From: CAITSH01 sp945892985
GTDB lineage: Bacteria; Pseudomonadota; Gammaproteobacteria; Burkholderiales; SG8-39
NCBI GenBank assembly: GCA_945892985.1
Contig: CAMDDU010000049.1
Coordinates: 1 to 31,399, forward strand
Length of the DNA: 31,399 bases
Direction: 5' to 3'
Shown here: positions 20,401 to 26,921 of the stretch, in pieces
How positions within the stretch are numbered: position 1 is the first letter of the stretch
How the letters are laid out: each line of letters begins with the position of its first letter
Program-made: the position numbers and the translations under genes
Notes under the pieces: model-generated
Seen by the model: the letters and a program-made list of their open reading frames with translations, nothing else
The model's database searches: none
Told to the model about the DNA's origin: nothing

Positions 20401-20538
20401 ATGGGGACGGGTGTATTCGGCGGCATGCTGGCGGCCACATTCATAGCGACGATTTTTGTGCCCTTGTTCTTTACCCTGTTCGCGCGCCGCAATACGGCGG
20501 GTGTCACGCCCGCTGCCAAGCCCGAAGGGGAGGCATGA
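17419..20538 (+). CDS. acrB: RND multidrug efflux transporter, HAE1 family (AcrB type)
   Basis: This 1039-residue proton-driven inner-membrane pump begins MSRFFIERPIFA, the standard HAE1 start. The proton-relay aspartates are D408 and D409 in GIVVDDAIVVLENV of the fourth helix. The partner lysine is about K933 in GLAAKNAILIVEF of the tenth helix. Twelve membrane helices and two large periplasmic loops (about residues 30-335 and 560-870) are as expected. Length and motifs suggest an intact pump. The stop overlaps the start of the outer-membrane gene by four bases (ATGA), so their translation is coupled. Confidence 0.96.
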   Translation: MSRFFIERPIFASVIAIIIVIAGLVAAKMLPIAQYPEIAPPTVTITTTYTGASAETLAKSVAAPIEEQLSGVERLLYFSSTSASTGVLTITATFEVGTNIDQATFNVNNRVQIALPRLPDEVRRNGVIVQKRSNDILLVAALNSPDRSRDTLFLSNYGSLNLVDDLKRLPGVGDVSVFGARDYSMRVWLKPDRMAQLGLTPTDVAAAIRAQNAQYAAGKVGAEPALDGQMLVYTVTARGRLVDPAEFGDILVRGGGSSGNIKLKDIARLELGAQNYDSVNSLNGSPAIGLAVFLQSGANALAVANAVRTRMVEAKKTFPKGVDYLIPFDTTRFVQSSIEEVVKTIFEAALLVVLVVYLFLQTWRATLIPMIAVPVSLIGTFAGLWLFGFSINTLTLFAMVLSIGIVVDDAIVVLENVERLMREQGMEAKQAAIEAMREVSGAIVAIVLVLCAVFVPVAFLGGIAGQLYKQFAVTVAISVVISGFTALTLTPALCAILLHKGDHGSRLFKPFNDGFARFTAGFLGGVSFALRRRLVSLLIFIGVLALAAWMFMRIPGSFVPSEDQGYVFSAITLPDGATLQRTGIAGEQLRKMVTTNPAIENMFVISGFDLIGGGNKTNAATMFVPLKPWNDREATAQQVVGDISKKAATLREGIAFAFNPPAIRGLGSSGGFEVYVQGRGDADPKKLAAVTQEFVGTLQKHPALQGINTFFRPSVPQILVEVDREKTLALGVPISDVFDALQSTMGALYVNDFNKFGRTYRVQIQADAAYRAKPEDLGNVYVRSAVSGQMVPLKAIIRTTSVVGAEQLDRYSGFIAAKIVGSGKPGISSGDAIRAVEEVAAKALPEGYAIAWTGQAYQEKRTGSASVFAFGFALVMVYLILAALYERWRLPAAVLLAVPFAIAGALGYVFLRGMENDIYFQIGLVVLIGLAAKNAILIVEFAQQGLLAGKPALEAAVDAARLRFRPIVMTSLAFVLGVVPLVFASGAGAAARRSMGTGVFGGMLAATFIATIFVPLFFTLFARRNTAGVTPAAKPEGEA

Positions 20539-21968
20539 TGCGCGTAGTGAAGCGTTCCGGTCGCACCGCCTGCGCGTCCGCCCTGGCCTTGCTGCTGGCC
20601 GCCTGTGCCGCTGTCGGGCCTGAGTACCAGCGCCCCGCGCTTGACCTGCCCGCCACGTTCAGCAATACCGGCGCCGCCGGCACTATTGCGATACCGGCAA
20701 ACTGGTGGACACTTTATGGCGACGCCACGCTGAACGGCCTGGTGGACGCTGCGCTGGCAAAAAATGCCGATATCCGGTTTGCCGTGGCCAAGCTTGACGA
20801 GGCTGAGGCGGCACTGCGTGAAGTGGATGCGACGCTGTTGCCGCAGGTGGACCTGGGGGGCAACACCACGCGCACCCGCTCGAGCACGCTCAACGCACAG
20901 CCGATTTCGGCCAGCGTACCGGTGCTACAAAAAAATCAGAAGCTCACCGCCTCGACCAACTTCGAACTCGATTTCTGGGGCCATTTGCGTCGCGCTGCCG
21001 AATCGGCGCGGGCGCAGCTGCTAAGCACGGGCTATGCGCGCGACGTGGTCGGCCTCACGCTGGCCGGATCGACGGCACAGGTCTATTTCAGTCTGCGGTC
21101 CATAGACGCGCAAATCATTGTCACGCGCGCGTCACTCGCCACGCGCGAAGAGTCGCGCAAGCTGGTGGGCAGTCGCGCGCGGGGCGGGCTCGCCTCCGAC
21201 CTCGATGTCAATCAGGCCGAAGCGGCGCGCGCCGATGCCGCGGTGCAATTGCGCGATCTGTTGCGCCAGCGCCTCGCCTATGAACACCAACTGGGGGCGC
21301 TCACCGGCAAGCTCGACCTGGCCTTGAGCGAGGGCGACCTGCGGCGCATGCCGCTGCCACCCTTGCCGCCAGCCGGCTTGCCCTCGACGCTGCTCGAGCG
21401 CCGGCCGGATGTGCGCCAGGCTGAGCAGAACCTCATCGCCGCCAACGCGCAGATCGGTGTTGCCAAATCGGCGCAACTGCCGACTTTTTCACTCACCGCA
21501 TCCTACGGTGGTTCCAGCGAGACACTGGGCAATTTGTTGGCGGGCGGCGCGCGCATCTGGTCGCTTGGCCTCGGTGCGCTGATGCCTGTCATCGATTCGG
21601 GTAAATACGCGGCACGCACCGAACAGGCCGAGGCGCGCCAGCGCCAGTCACTGGCGAGTTACCAGAAGTCGGTGGAGACAGCCTTCCGCGATGTTGCCGA
21701 CGCGCTCAGTAACGTGCAGCAAACCACCGAGGCTGAGCGCGACGTGCAGGCGCGTGTCGAGGCGGCGCGCAAGTCGCTGCACCTGGCAAAACTGCGCTAT
21801 GCGGCGGGCTACTCGGGCTATCTTGAAGTGCTCGATACGCAGCGCACCGCCAATGATGCCGAACTGGCGCTGGTGCGTAACCGCCAGGCCGGCCTCAGCT
21901 ATAGCGTCGACCTGATGAAATCCCTGGGCGGTGGCTGGGTGCCGGACGCCGCGACGGCGCGACGCTAA
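20535..21968 (+). CDS. oprM: Outer-membrane efflux channel lipoprotein (OprM/NodT type)
   Basis: This 477-residue TolC-like outer-membrane channel has a lipobox LLAAC with C24 as lipidation site and the family start VGPEYQRP just after it. Two repeats of coiled-coil and beta-barrel strands follow. The second repeat has LLERRPDVRQAEQNLIAANA, a signature of the NodT group. It overlaps the pump gene by 4 bases and completes the tripartite system. Its stop codon lies inside a degenerate 8-base tandem repeat that continues into the intergenic region. A strong hairpin follows about 60 bases downstream. Confidence 0.94.
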   Translation: MMRVVKRSGRTACASALALLLAACAAVGPEYQRPALDLPATFSNTGAAGTIAIPANWWTLYGDATLNGLVDAALAKNADIRFAVAKLDEAEAALREVDATLLPQVDLGGNTTRTRSSTLNAQPISASVPVLQKNQKLTASTNFELDFWGHLRRAAESARAQLLSTGYARDVVGLTLAGSTAQVYFSLRSIDAQIIVTRASLATREESRKLVGSRARGGLASDLDVNQAEAARADAAVQLRDLLRQRLAYEHQLGALTGKLDLALSEGDLRRMPLPPLPPAGLPSTLLERRPDVRQAEQNLIAANAQIGVAKSAQLPTFSLTASYGGSSETLGNLLAGGARIWSLGLGALMPVIDSGKYAARTEQAEARQRQSLASYQKSVETAFRDVADALSNVQQTTEAERDVQARVEAARKSLHLAKLRYAAGYSGYLEVLDTQRTANDAELALVRNRQAGLSYSVDLMKSLGGGWVPDAATARR

Positions 21969-22011
21969 GCGTCTAAGCGTTTGAGTGTCTGAGTATCTGA
22001 GCGTTTGCCTG
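21964..22011 (+). repeat. Degenerate 8-base tandem repeat across the oprM stop
   Basis: Six consecutive octamers are related: GCTAAGCG, TCTAAGCG, TTTGAGTG, TCTGAGTA, TCTGAGCG, TTTGCCTG. The TAA stop of the channel gene is inside the first unit. No spacer-repeat structure is present, so it is not a CRISPR. Slippage could have moved the stop codon. Confidence 0.7.
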
Positions 22012-22030
22012 TCGGTGACAGGTGCATGCG

Positions 22031-22061
22031 CTGGAAAGCCCCGTCAGGCGGGCGTTTCCAG
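22031..22061. terminator. Hairpin between convergent efflux and Bug genes, possible bidirectional terminator
   Basis: CTGGAAAGCCC pairs with GGGCGTTTCCAG, leaving one bulged G and a short loop. No clear T run follows on either strand. The position between two converging transcription units suggests a role in ending transcription, but the class is uncertain. Confidence 0.5.
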
Positions 22062-22071
22062 TCTATCTGCT

Positions 22072-23076
22072 TTATTGCCGCTCTATTTTTGCCTGTTCGA
22101 CGACGCGCTTCCACTTGGCGATTTCGGTCGCGACGTGGATTTTCAGCTCATTGCTGCTGGTCGGCCGCACCTCGTTGCCCAGTTCTTCGAAGCGGCTTTT
22201 TATCTCCGGTAGCGCCAGCGCGCGGCGTGCCTCGGCGTTGAGCCGGTCGACGATATCTGCAGGCGTTCCCTTGGGTGCGGCAAGCCCGGTCCATGAGCGC
22301 ACTTCGTAGCCGGGCACGGTTTCGGCGACGGTAGGCACGCCGGGTAGCGCGGGCCAGGGCGCGGGATTGGTGACTGCGAGTGCGCGTATCCGGCCACCCT
22401 TGATCTGCGCGGCGGTGAAGGTGACGGTGTCGATCATGATGTCGACATCGCCGCGCAGCAGGCCCTCGACCGGAGCGCCACCGCCACGATAGGGCACGTG
22501 CGTCAGCTCGACCCCCGCGCTCGAGGCCAGCAGTTCGCCCGCCAGGTGTTGGGTCGAGCCTATGCCGACTGAACTGTACTTGAGGGTGCCGGGTGCCTTT
22601 TTCGCCATGGCCAAAAAATCCGCCAGCGTTTTTGCCGGATGATCGGCGCGCACGGAAATCACGAAGGGAAAAAATGTCACCGCGGAGATCATGGTGAAAT
22701 CGTTGACCGGGTCGAATGGCAGCGACTTGTAGAGGCCGCCCGACACGGCGTGTCCGCCGGTCAGCAGTACCAGCGTATAGCCATCAGCCGGCGACTTGGC
22801 CACGAATTCCGAGGCGATGTTGCCCCCGGCACCGGTGCGCCCCTCGACCACGATGGGCTGGCCCAGTCCCTGCGACATGCCTTGGGCGAGAATGCGCGCC
22901 GTGGTGTCGCCGTTGCCCCCGGCACCAAAACCCTGCACGAGCTTGATCGGCTTTGCCGGATAGACTTGCGCTGATGCGCTTGACGCCGCGACCAGTAGAA
23001 ACAGGGCGAGCGCCGAGGTCGCTCCCCGGAGCCTGAGCCTGAGCGTGAGCGTTAGCGTTAGTGGGAATCGATCCAT
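22072..23076 (-). CDS. TctC/Bug-family periplasmic substrate-binding protein (3 of 3), downstream of hmgA
   Basis: This 334-residue exported receptor starts at 23076 behind a strong AAGGAGGA ribosome site. The signal peptide is odd: after MDRF it contains the repetitive PLTLTLTLRLRLRG, encoded by six tandem hexamers. A normal hydrophobic core (ALALFLLVAASSASA) and mature start VYPAKPIKLVQGF follow. The binding-loop signature reads GAGGNGDTTAR, different from the FPPGG forms of the two other Bug proteins, so a distinct ligand is expected. HVPYRGGGAP matches the family. It begins 58 bases after hmgA on the same strand with no terminator between, so it is probably co-transcribed. Uptake of an aromatic or related acid is an inference from that linkage. 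Confidence 0.88.
   Translation of the reverse strand: MDRFPLTLTLTLRLRLRGATSALALFLLVAASSASAQVYPAKPIKLVQGFGAGGNGDTTARILAQGMSQGLGQPIVVEGRTGAGGNIASEFVAKSPADGYTLVLLTGGHAVSGGLYKSLPFDPVNDFTMISAVTFFPFVISVRADHPAKTLADFLAMAKKAPGTLKYSSVGIGSTQHLAGELLASSAGVELTHVPYRGGGAPVEGLLRGDVDIMIDTVTFTAAQIKGGRIRALAVTNPAPWPALPGVPTVAETVPGYEVRSWTGLAAPKGTPADIVDRLNAEARRALALPEIKSRFEELGNEVRPTSSNELKIHVATEIAKWKRVVEQAKIERQ
23029..23064. repeat. Hexamer tandem repeat inside a signal-peptide coding region
   Basis: Plus-strand units GAGCCT, GAGCCT, GAGCGT, GAGCGT, TAGCGT, TAGTGG code on the minus strand for alternating Leu-Thr and Leu-Arg pairs. Because the unit is 6 bases, gain or loss would change signal length without a frameshift. 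Confidence 0.8.
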
Positions 23077-23134
23077 GTGTTCCTCCTTGTGCATTTTGCC
23101 CGGACGTTTCTTGCGCCGGGCAGGGATGCCGGTG

Positions 23135-24433
23135 TCAGGGCTTGCCGTTGAAATGTTTTTGCAGCCCCTGCCAGCATTGGAAGTAATTCTGCTGCAATTC
23201 GGGTGCTTCGATGGCGCGGCGTGTGGGGCGCAGGGCATAGCGCGTCTCGAACATGAAGGCCATGGTGTCTTTCACTTTGTGCGGTTCCAGTTGTGCATTT
23301 GACGCGCGTTCAAAGGTTTCAGCGTCCGGGCCGTGTGCCACCCAGGCGTTGTGCAGGCTCGCGCCGCCGGGCACGAAACCTTCCGCCTTGGCGTCGTAGA
23401 CGCCGTGGATCAGGCCCATGAACTCGCTCATGACGTTGCGGTGGTACCAGGGGGGGCGGAAGGTATTTTCGCCGACCAGCCAGCGCGGTGGGAAGATGAC
23501 GAAATCGGCGTTGGCGGTTCCTGCGGTGTCGGATGGCGACGTCAACACGGTGTAAATGGACGGGTCTGGATGGTCGAAGCTGGTCGAGCCAATGACCATG
23601 AAGTTGGCGAGGTCGTATTTGCATGGCGTGAGGTTGCCGTGCCAGGCAACCACGTCGATGGGCGAATGCGCCATCGTCGCCGACCATAGATTGCCGGCGA
23701 ATTTGGTGATGAGTTCGTGCGGCGTGTCACGCTCTTCGTAGGCGGCGACCGGAGTGAGGAAGTCGCGTGTATTGGCGAGGCCGTTGGAGCCGATCGGCCC
23801 GAGTTCGGGTAGACGGAAGGCCGCGCCGAAATTCTCGCAAATGTATCCGCGCGACGGACCGTCAGGCAGCTCGGCGCGAAACCGCATGCCGCGCGGGATG
23901 AGTGCGATCTCCCCCGGCGCTGTTTCCAGCACACCCAGTTCGGTAACGAGCCGGAGCCGTCCCTGTTGCGGCACGATCAGCATTTCGCCGTCGGCGTTGC
24001 AGAACGCGCGCTCGGTCATTGACTTATTGGCGGCGTAAATATGCGCGGCCATGCCTATCTGTGTGGCTGCATCGCCGTTGCCCGCCATCGTCACCATGCC
24101 CTCGACAAAGTCCGTGGGTAGGACTGGAATGGGCAGCGGGTTCCAGCGCAACTGCGTCGGCGGTGATGCCATTTCATCGAAGGGCGCGCCGCGAAGCAGG
24201 CGCTTGTCTATGCGTACGAAGGGCTTGTGCATTGCCGAGGGACGGATGCGGTAAACCCAGGTTCGGCGGTTTTCGGCACGCGGCGCGGTAAACGCGGACC
24301 CGGATAAAAGCTCGGCATAGAGGCCGTAGGGCGCCTTTTGCGGACTGTTACGCCCGAGCGGAAGTGCCCCGGGCAAGGCCTCGGAGGAAAAATTATTGCC
24401 AAACCCGGTTTGGTATTTGAGCGTTGTTGTCAT
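23135..24433 (-). CDS. hmgA: Homogentisate 1,2-dioxygenase
   Basis: This 432-residue iron enzyme opens the ring of homogentisate to maleylacetoacetate in tyrosine and phenylalanine breakdown. The iron ligands are H331 in PPWYHRNV, E337 in MSEFMG and H367 in AWVAHGPD. The N-terminal YQTGFGNNFSSEALPGALP is the family start. The length is normal. The usual partners (fumarylacetoacetase of full length, maleylacetoacetate isomerase, an hmgR regulator) are not adjacent; instead a Bug receptor follows. The ATG at 24433 has no clear ribosome site. Upstream, a GGGGTGCT-type tandem repeat and a TATAAT box on the minus strand may form its leader and promoter. Confidence 0.95.
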   Translation of the reverse strand: MTTTLKYQTGFGNNFSSEALPGALPLGRNSPQKAPYGLYAELLSGSAFTAPRAENRRTWVYRIRPSAMHKPFVRIDKRLLRGAPFDEMASPPTQLRWNPLPIPVLPTDFVEGMVTMAGNGDAATQIGMAAHIYAANKSMTERAFCNADGEMLIVPQQGRLRLVTELGVLETAPGEIALIPRGMRFRAELPDGPSRGYICENFGAAFRLPELGPIGSNGLANTRDFLTPVAAYEERDTPHELITKFAGNLWSATMAHSPIDVVAWHGNLTPCKYDLANFMVIGSTSFDHPDPSIYTVLTSPSDTAGTANADFVIFPPRWLVGENTFRPPWYHRNVMSEFMGLIHGVYDAKAEGFVPGGASLHNAWVAHGPDAETFERASNAQLEPHKVKDTMAFMFETRYALRPTRRAIEAPELQQNYFQCWQGLQKHFNGKP

Positions 24434-24483
24434 GGCAGCGGGGCAGCTTGCATTTAGGGGGGGCTGGAGGTGGCTTAGGTTTG

Positions 24484-24526
24484 GAGTGCTTGGGGTGCTG
24501 GGGTGCTTGGGGTGCTGGGCGTGCTG
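24484..24526. repeat. 17-base tandem repeat upstream of hmgA
   Basis: GGAGTGCTT-GGGGTGCT is followed by GGGGTGCTT-GGGGTGCT and a partial third copy GGGCGTGCT, i.e. about two and a half 17-base units built of alternating 9- and 8-mers. It lies 50-95 bases before the hmgA start, inside the predicted leader. Confidence 0.7.
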
Positions 24527-24591
24527 GAGAATAGCGAAGGGCAGGAGAGCTATCTCACTAATGCTGCGGTGCAGGGATCATTCTTCGATTC

Positions 24592-24597
24592 ATTATA
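24592..24597 (-). promoter_or_regulatory. Possible -10 box of hmgA
   Basis: The minus strand reads TATAAT here, a perfect -10 match, but the best -35 candidate at 17 bases (TGGATG) is poor, so an activator may be needed. The transcript would have a leader of about 150 bases containing the tandem repeat. Confidence 0.35.
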
Positions 24598-24633
24598 AAT
24601 ACAATGGCAGGCACCATCCAGCCACCGGCGATG

Positions 24634-24894
24634 TTGTGGCTGATACGGGGCTTGCGGCGCGTGGCCCCGAGATTGCCGCTGAGGCGGGGGCGGTCACAGC
24701 GCCCATGCTGGCGCTGCTTGGGCAGCATGACGGCTAAGCGAGGCGAGGCGTTTGTCCGGGCGAGCTTTCCCACGCTCTACCGCCACGCGCAAATAGAGGT
24801 TCTTCCCAACTGCGGCCCTTATCCGATGCTGGAGACGCCGGCCTGGTTGGTGACCGGGATGGAAGCTTTCCTGTCGCAACTCCCCCCGGACTGA
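24634..24894 (+). pseudogene. Alpha/beta hydrolase, C-terminal remnant, frameshifted
   Basis: One frame gives VTAPMLALLGQHDG followed by a stop, typical of the region before the acid residue of alpha/beta hydrolases. The next frame continues as RGEAFVRASFPTLYRHAQIE and then VLPNCGPYPMLETPAWLV, the C-terminal part. The catalytic histidine, normally in a NxGHxPxxE context, is Pro here. A frameshift between the two parts and absence of the N-terminal half show a dead gene. The upstream breakpoint is not sharp. Confidence 0.65.
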
Positions 24895-24925
24895 TCACGG
24901 ACGCGCCAAGACATATCGCCTTGAT

Positions 24926-24939
24926 TTGATCCTAGTCAA
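24926..24939. promoter_or_regulatory. Anr/FNR-type box upstream of the universal stress gene
   Basis: TTGAT-CCTA-GTCAA matches the FNR/Anr consensus TTGAT-N4-ATCAA with one mismatch. It is 103 bases before the ATG. With a weak -10 box such as TGTAGC at 24966 the site would sit at about -45, near the class II activation position. Control by low oxygen is therefore likely. Confidence 0.6.
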
Positions 24940-25041
24940 AGCGCCCCGGTCGCTTGCTGCCAAGCTGTAGCCATGTAAAAAACGTTTCTGCGATCCTGCG
25001 GGGGCTGTCCAGGCAATCAGCAATCAGCAAAGGAGAAAGCG

Positions 25042-25881
25042 ATGAGTTACAAAAGTGTGCTGGTACATCTTGATGACGACCGTCACTGCGAAGGCCGGGT
25101 TGGTCTTGCGTCGCGGTTTGCCCTGAACTTTGACGCCCATCTTGCGGGTCTGTATGTGATGAACCAGCCCGAATTGCCGCGCTACGCCAGAACGCGTATG
25201 GGGGCGGATCTTTTCCATGACAGAGTCGTGGAAATCCAGCGTGAACAGATTGACGCCATGACCGCCCGCTTTCACGATGTCACGACCAAGGCAGGCATAT
25301 CCGGCGCGGAGATGCGCGTATCGGGTAAAGATCCGGTTGACGCGATGACGATGCATGCGCGGTATGCCGATCTGGTGATCATGGGGCAGTCCGACCCGGA
25401 AGATGAGCAGTCGATGATGGCTCCGGATTTTGTCGATCGCGTTTTGTTATCGGTAGGCCGGCCGGTGTTGGTCGTGCCTTATGCGGGCACCTTCCCGACC
25501 ATAGGCAAACAAGTGCTGCTGGCCTGGAACGCCAGTCGTGAGGCGGCGCGCGCGGTTGCCGACGCCCTGCCCTTACTCAAGCGCGCCGACAAGGTCACCG
25601 TCTTCGCTGTCAATCCCGGACGCACCGGCGATCACGGTAAGGAGCCGGGCGCCGACATTTCCCTCTTTCTTGCGCGCCATGGCGTAAAGGCCGAGGCTGC
25701 AAGCAGTGAGTCTGGTGGCATGGAGGTGGGACCGTGGCTTTTGTCACGGGCCGCAGACCTGGGCACCGACCTGATCGTGATGGGCGGATACGGTCATTCC
25801 CGCATCCGTGAACTGGCTCTTGGCGGCGTGACGCGCACCATGCTCCATCACATGACCGTGCCGGTGTTGATGTCGCATTAG
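25042..25881 (+). CDS. Tandem-domain universal stress protein
   Basis: This 279-residue cytoplasmic protein has two Usp domains, about 1-145 and 153-279. The first opens YKSVLVHLDDD and ends RPVLVVPYAG. The second begins KQVLLAWNAS and has the nucleotide-binding pattern MGGYGHSRIREL followed by GGVTRTMLHHMTVPVLMSH. Two-domain Usp proteins of this type are often made under oxygen limitation. The AAGGAG ribosome site is good, and an Anr/FNR-type box lies upstream. No terminator follows its stop; IS66-type DNA begins 20 bases later. A perfect intrinsic terminator just beyond that element may be its original one. Confidence 0.9.
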   Translation: MSYKSVLVHLDDDRHCEGRVGLASRFALNFDAHLAGLYVMNQPELPRYARTRMGADLFHDRVVEIQREQIDAMTARFHDVTTKAGISGAEMRVSGKDPVDAMTMHARYADLVIMGQSDPEDEQSMMAPDFVDRVLLSVGRPVLVVPYAGTFPTIGKQVLLAWNASREAARAVADALPLLKRADKVTVFAVNPGRTGDHGKEPGADISLFLARHGVKAEAASSESGGMEVGPWLLSRAADLGTDLIVMGGYGHSRIRELALGGVTRTMLHHMTVPVLMSH

Positions 25882-25901
25882 ACGCGCGACATATAAAAAA
25901 A

Positions 25902-25913
25902 GTAACTATTCAG
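25902..25913 (+). repeat. Left terminal inverted repeat of the IS66-type element
   Basis: GTAACTATTCAG is the exact reverse complement of 31185-31196. The similarity ends after 12 bases. Confidence 0.75.
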
Positions 25914-25950
25914 GTCAGTGTTGCGGTTGTAAACAGAATGATAAAGGGTG

Positions 25951-26115
25951 ATGCTTCATGGCAGGCATGAATTGCCTGACCTGTCCAGACTGAGCGTTGC
26001 GCTGTTTGAGCAGTTTGAGCAGTTGAAGCAGCTGGAGCGGTTGAGGGTAATGGTGCATGCGTTGAGCGCACGTGTGCGCGAGCTGGAAGCGCAGTTGCGC
26101 CAGGACAGCCACAAT
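25951..26115 (+). pseudogene. IS66 transposase (tnpC), 5' remnant
   Basis: About 55 codons form a leucine-rich coiled coil (FEQFEQLKQLERLR, then ARVRELEAQLRQDSHN), which matches the start of IS66 TnpC proteins. In those the coil ends in a QNSHNSSKPPSSD-like motif. Here homology stops at DSHN and the frame ends at 26145 after running into moaA-like sequence. It lies 38 bases from the left inverted repeat, as expected for a one-gene IS66. Confidence 0.6.
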
Positions 26116-26119
26116 TTTG

Positions 26120-26760
26120 CTGAAATCCGAACTGTTGAGCTTTGAGGAAATCACGCGCATGACGCGCCTTTTCATCGCACACCGCTTCGAGAAAATCCGC
26201 CGCCACCGGCGGCGAGCCCCTGCTGCGCAAAAACCGCGTGGTCTTGATCGGGATGCTGGCCGCCCGCAAGACGCCTGCCGGCAAACCACTGTATCTGACC
26301 CCCCCCACCAACGCCTCGCTGCTGGCCAGGAAAGCCCGGGCGTTCAAGGCCGCGGGTCTGCGGCGCGTCAGCGTCTCGCTCGATTCGCTCGATGAAACTG
26401 TATTCCGCCCGACGAACGACGTCGATTTTCCAGTGGCCGTTGTGTTGCAGGGCATCGACGTCGCGCACGACGCGGGCTTTGCGCCCATCAAGATTAACGT
26501 GGTGGTCAAGAAAGGCGTCAACGGGCAGGACATCGTTGCGATGGCGCGGCGCTGCAAGGGCAGCGGCCACATCGTTCGCTTCATCGAACTCATGGGCGTG
26601 CGCTCCTCCAACGGCTGGCGCATGAACGATGTCGTGCCCTCGGCCGAGATCGTACGCATGATCAGCATCCGAGATGCCGCTCATCGAAGCCGAACCCAAC
26701 TACACCGGTGAAGTCGCCGGGCGCTGGGCCTATGCGGATGGCAGCGGCAAAATCGTGTGA
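26120..26760 (+). pseudogene. moaA-like remnant (GTP 3',8-cyclase), frameshifted and truncated at both ends
   Basis: MoaA makes the first intermediate of molybdenum cofactor. The segment runs ELLSFEEITRMTRLFIAH, then after a one-base shift near 26202 TGGEPLLRKN and on to NASLLARKARAFKAAG, VSVSLDSLDE, GIDVAHDAGFAPIKINVVV, HIVRFIELMGV and SNGWRMNDVVPSAEIVRMI. A second shift near 26663 leads to MPLIEAEPNYTGEVAGRW and a stop at 26758-26760. The N-terminal CxxxCxxC of radical-SAM enzymes and the C-terminal cluster domain are both missing, so it cannot be active. Bases 26761-26921 after it hold nothing recognisable. Confidence 0.8.
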
Positions 26761-26921
26761 CCGTCCCCCAGCATCAGCCTGATCATCTTTCAGCCGATCC
26801 GGCGCCTTCTGGTGCTTTGGGTTCTTTCTGTCATCGCGTGACCAGGCAGCGCGCGCGGCGAGCCGATCGAGCACGTCGGCTGGGGCTATCTTCACAGTAC
26901 CGCGGTCTTTAAGCTCTGTCT

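Noticed and set aside
21964..24526. Tandem repeats as a CRISPR array
   Set aside because: Units are 6-17 bases without unique spacers and differ between the three arrays.
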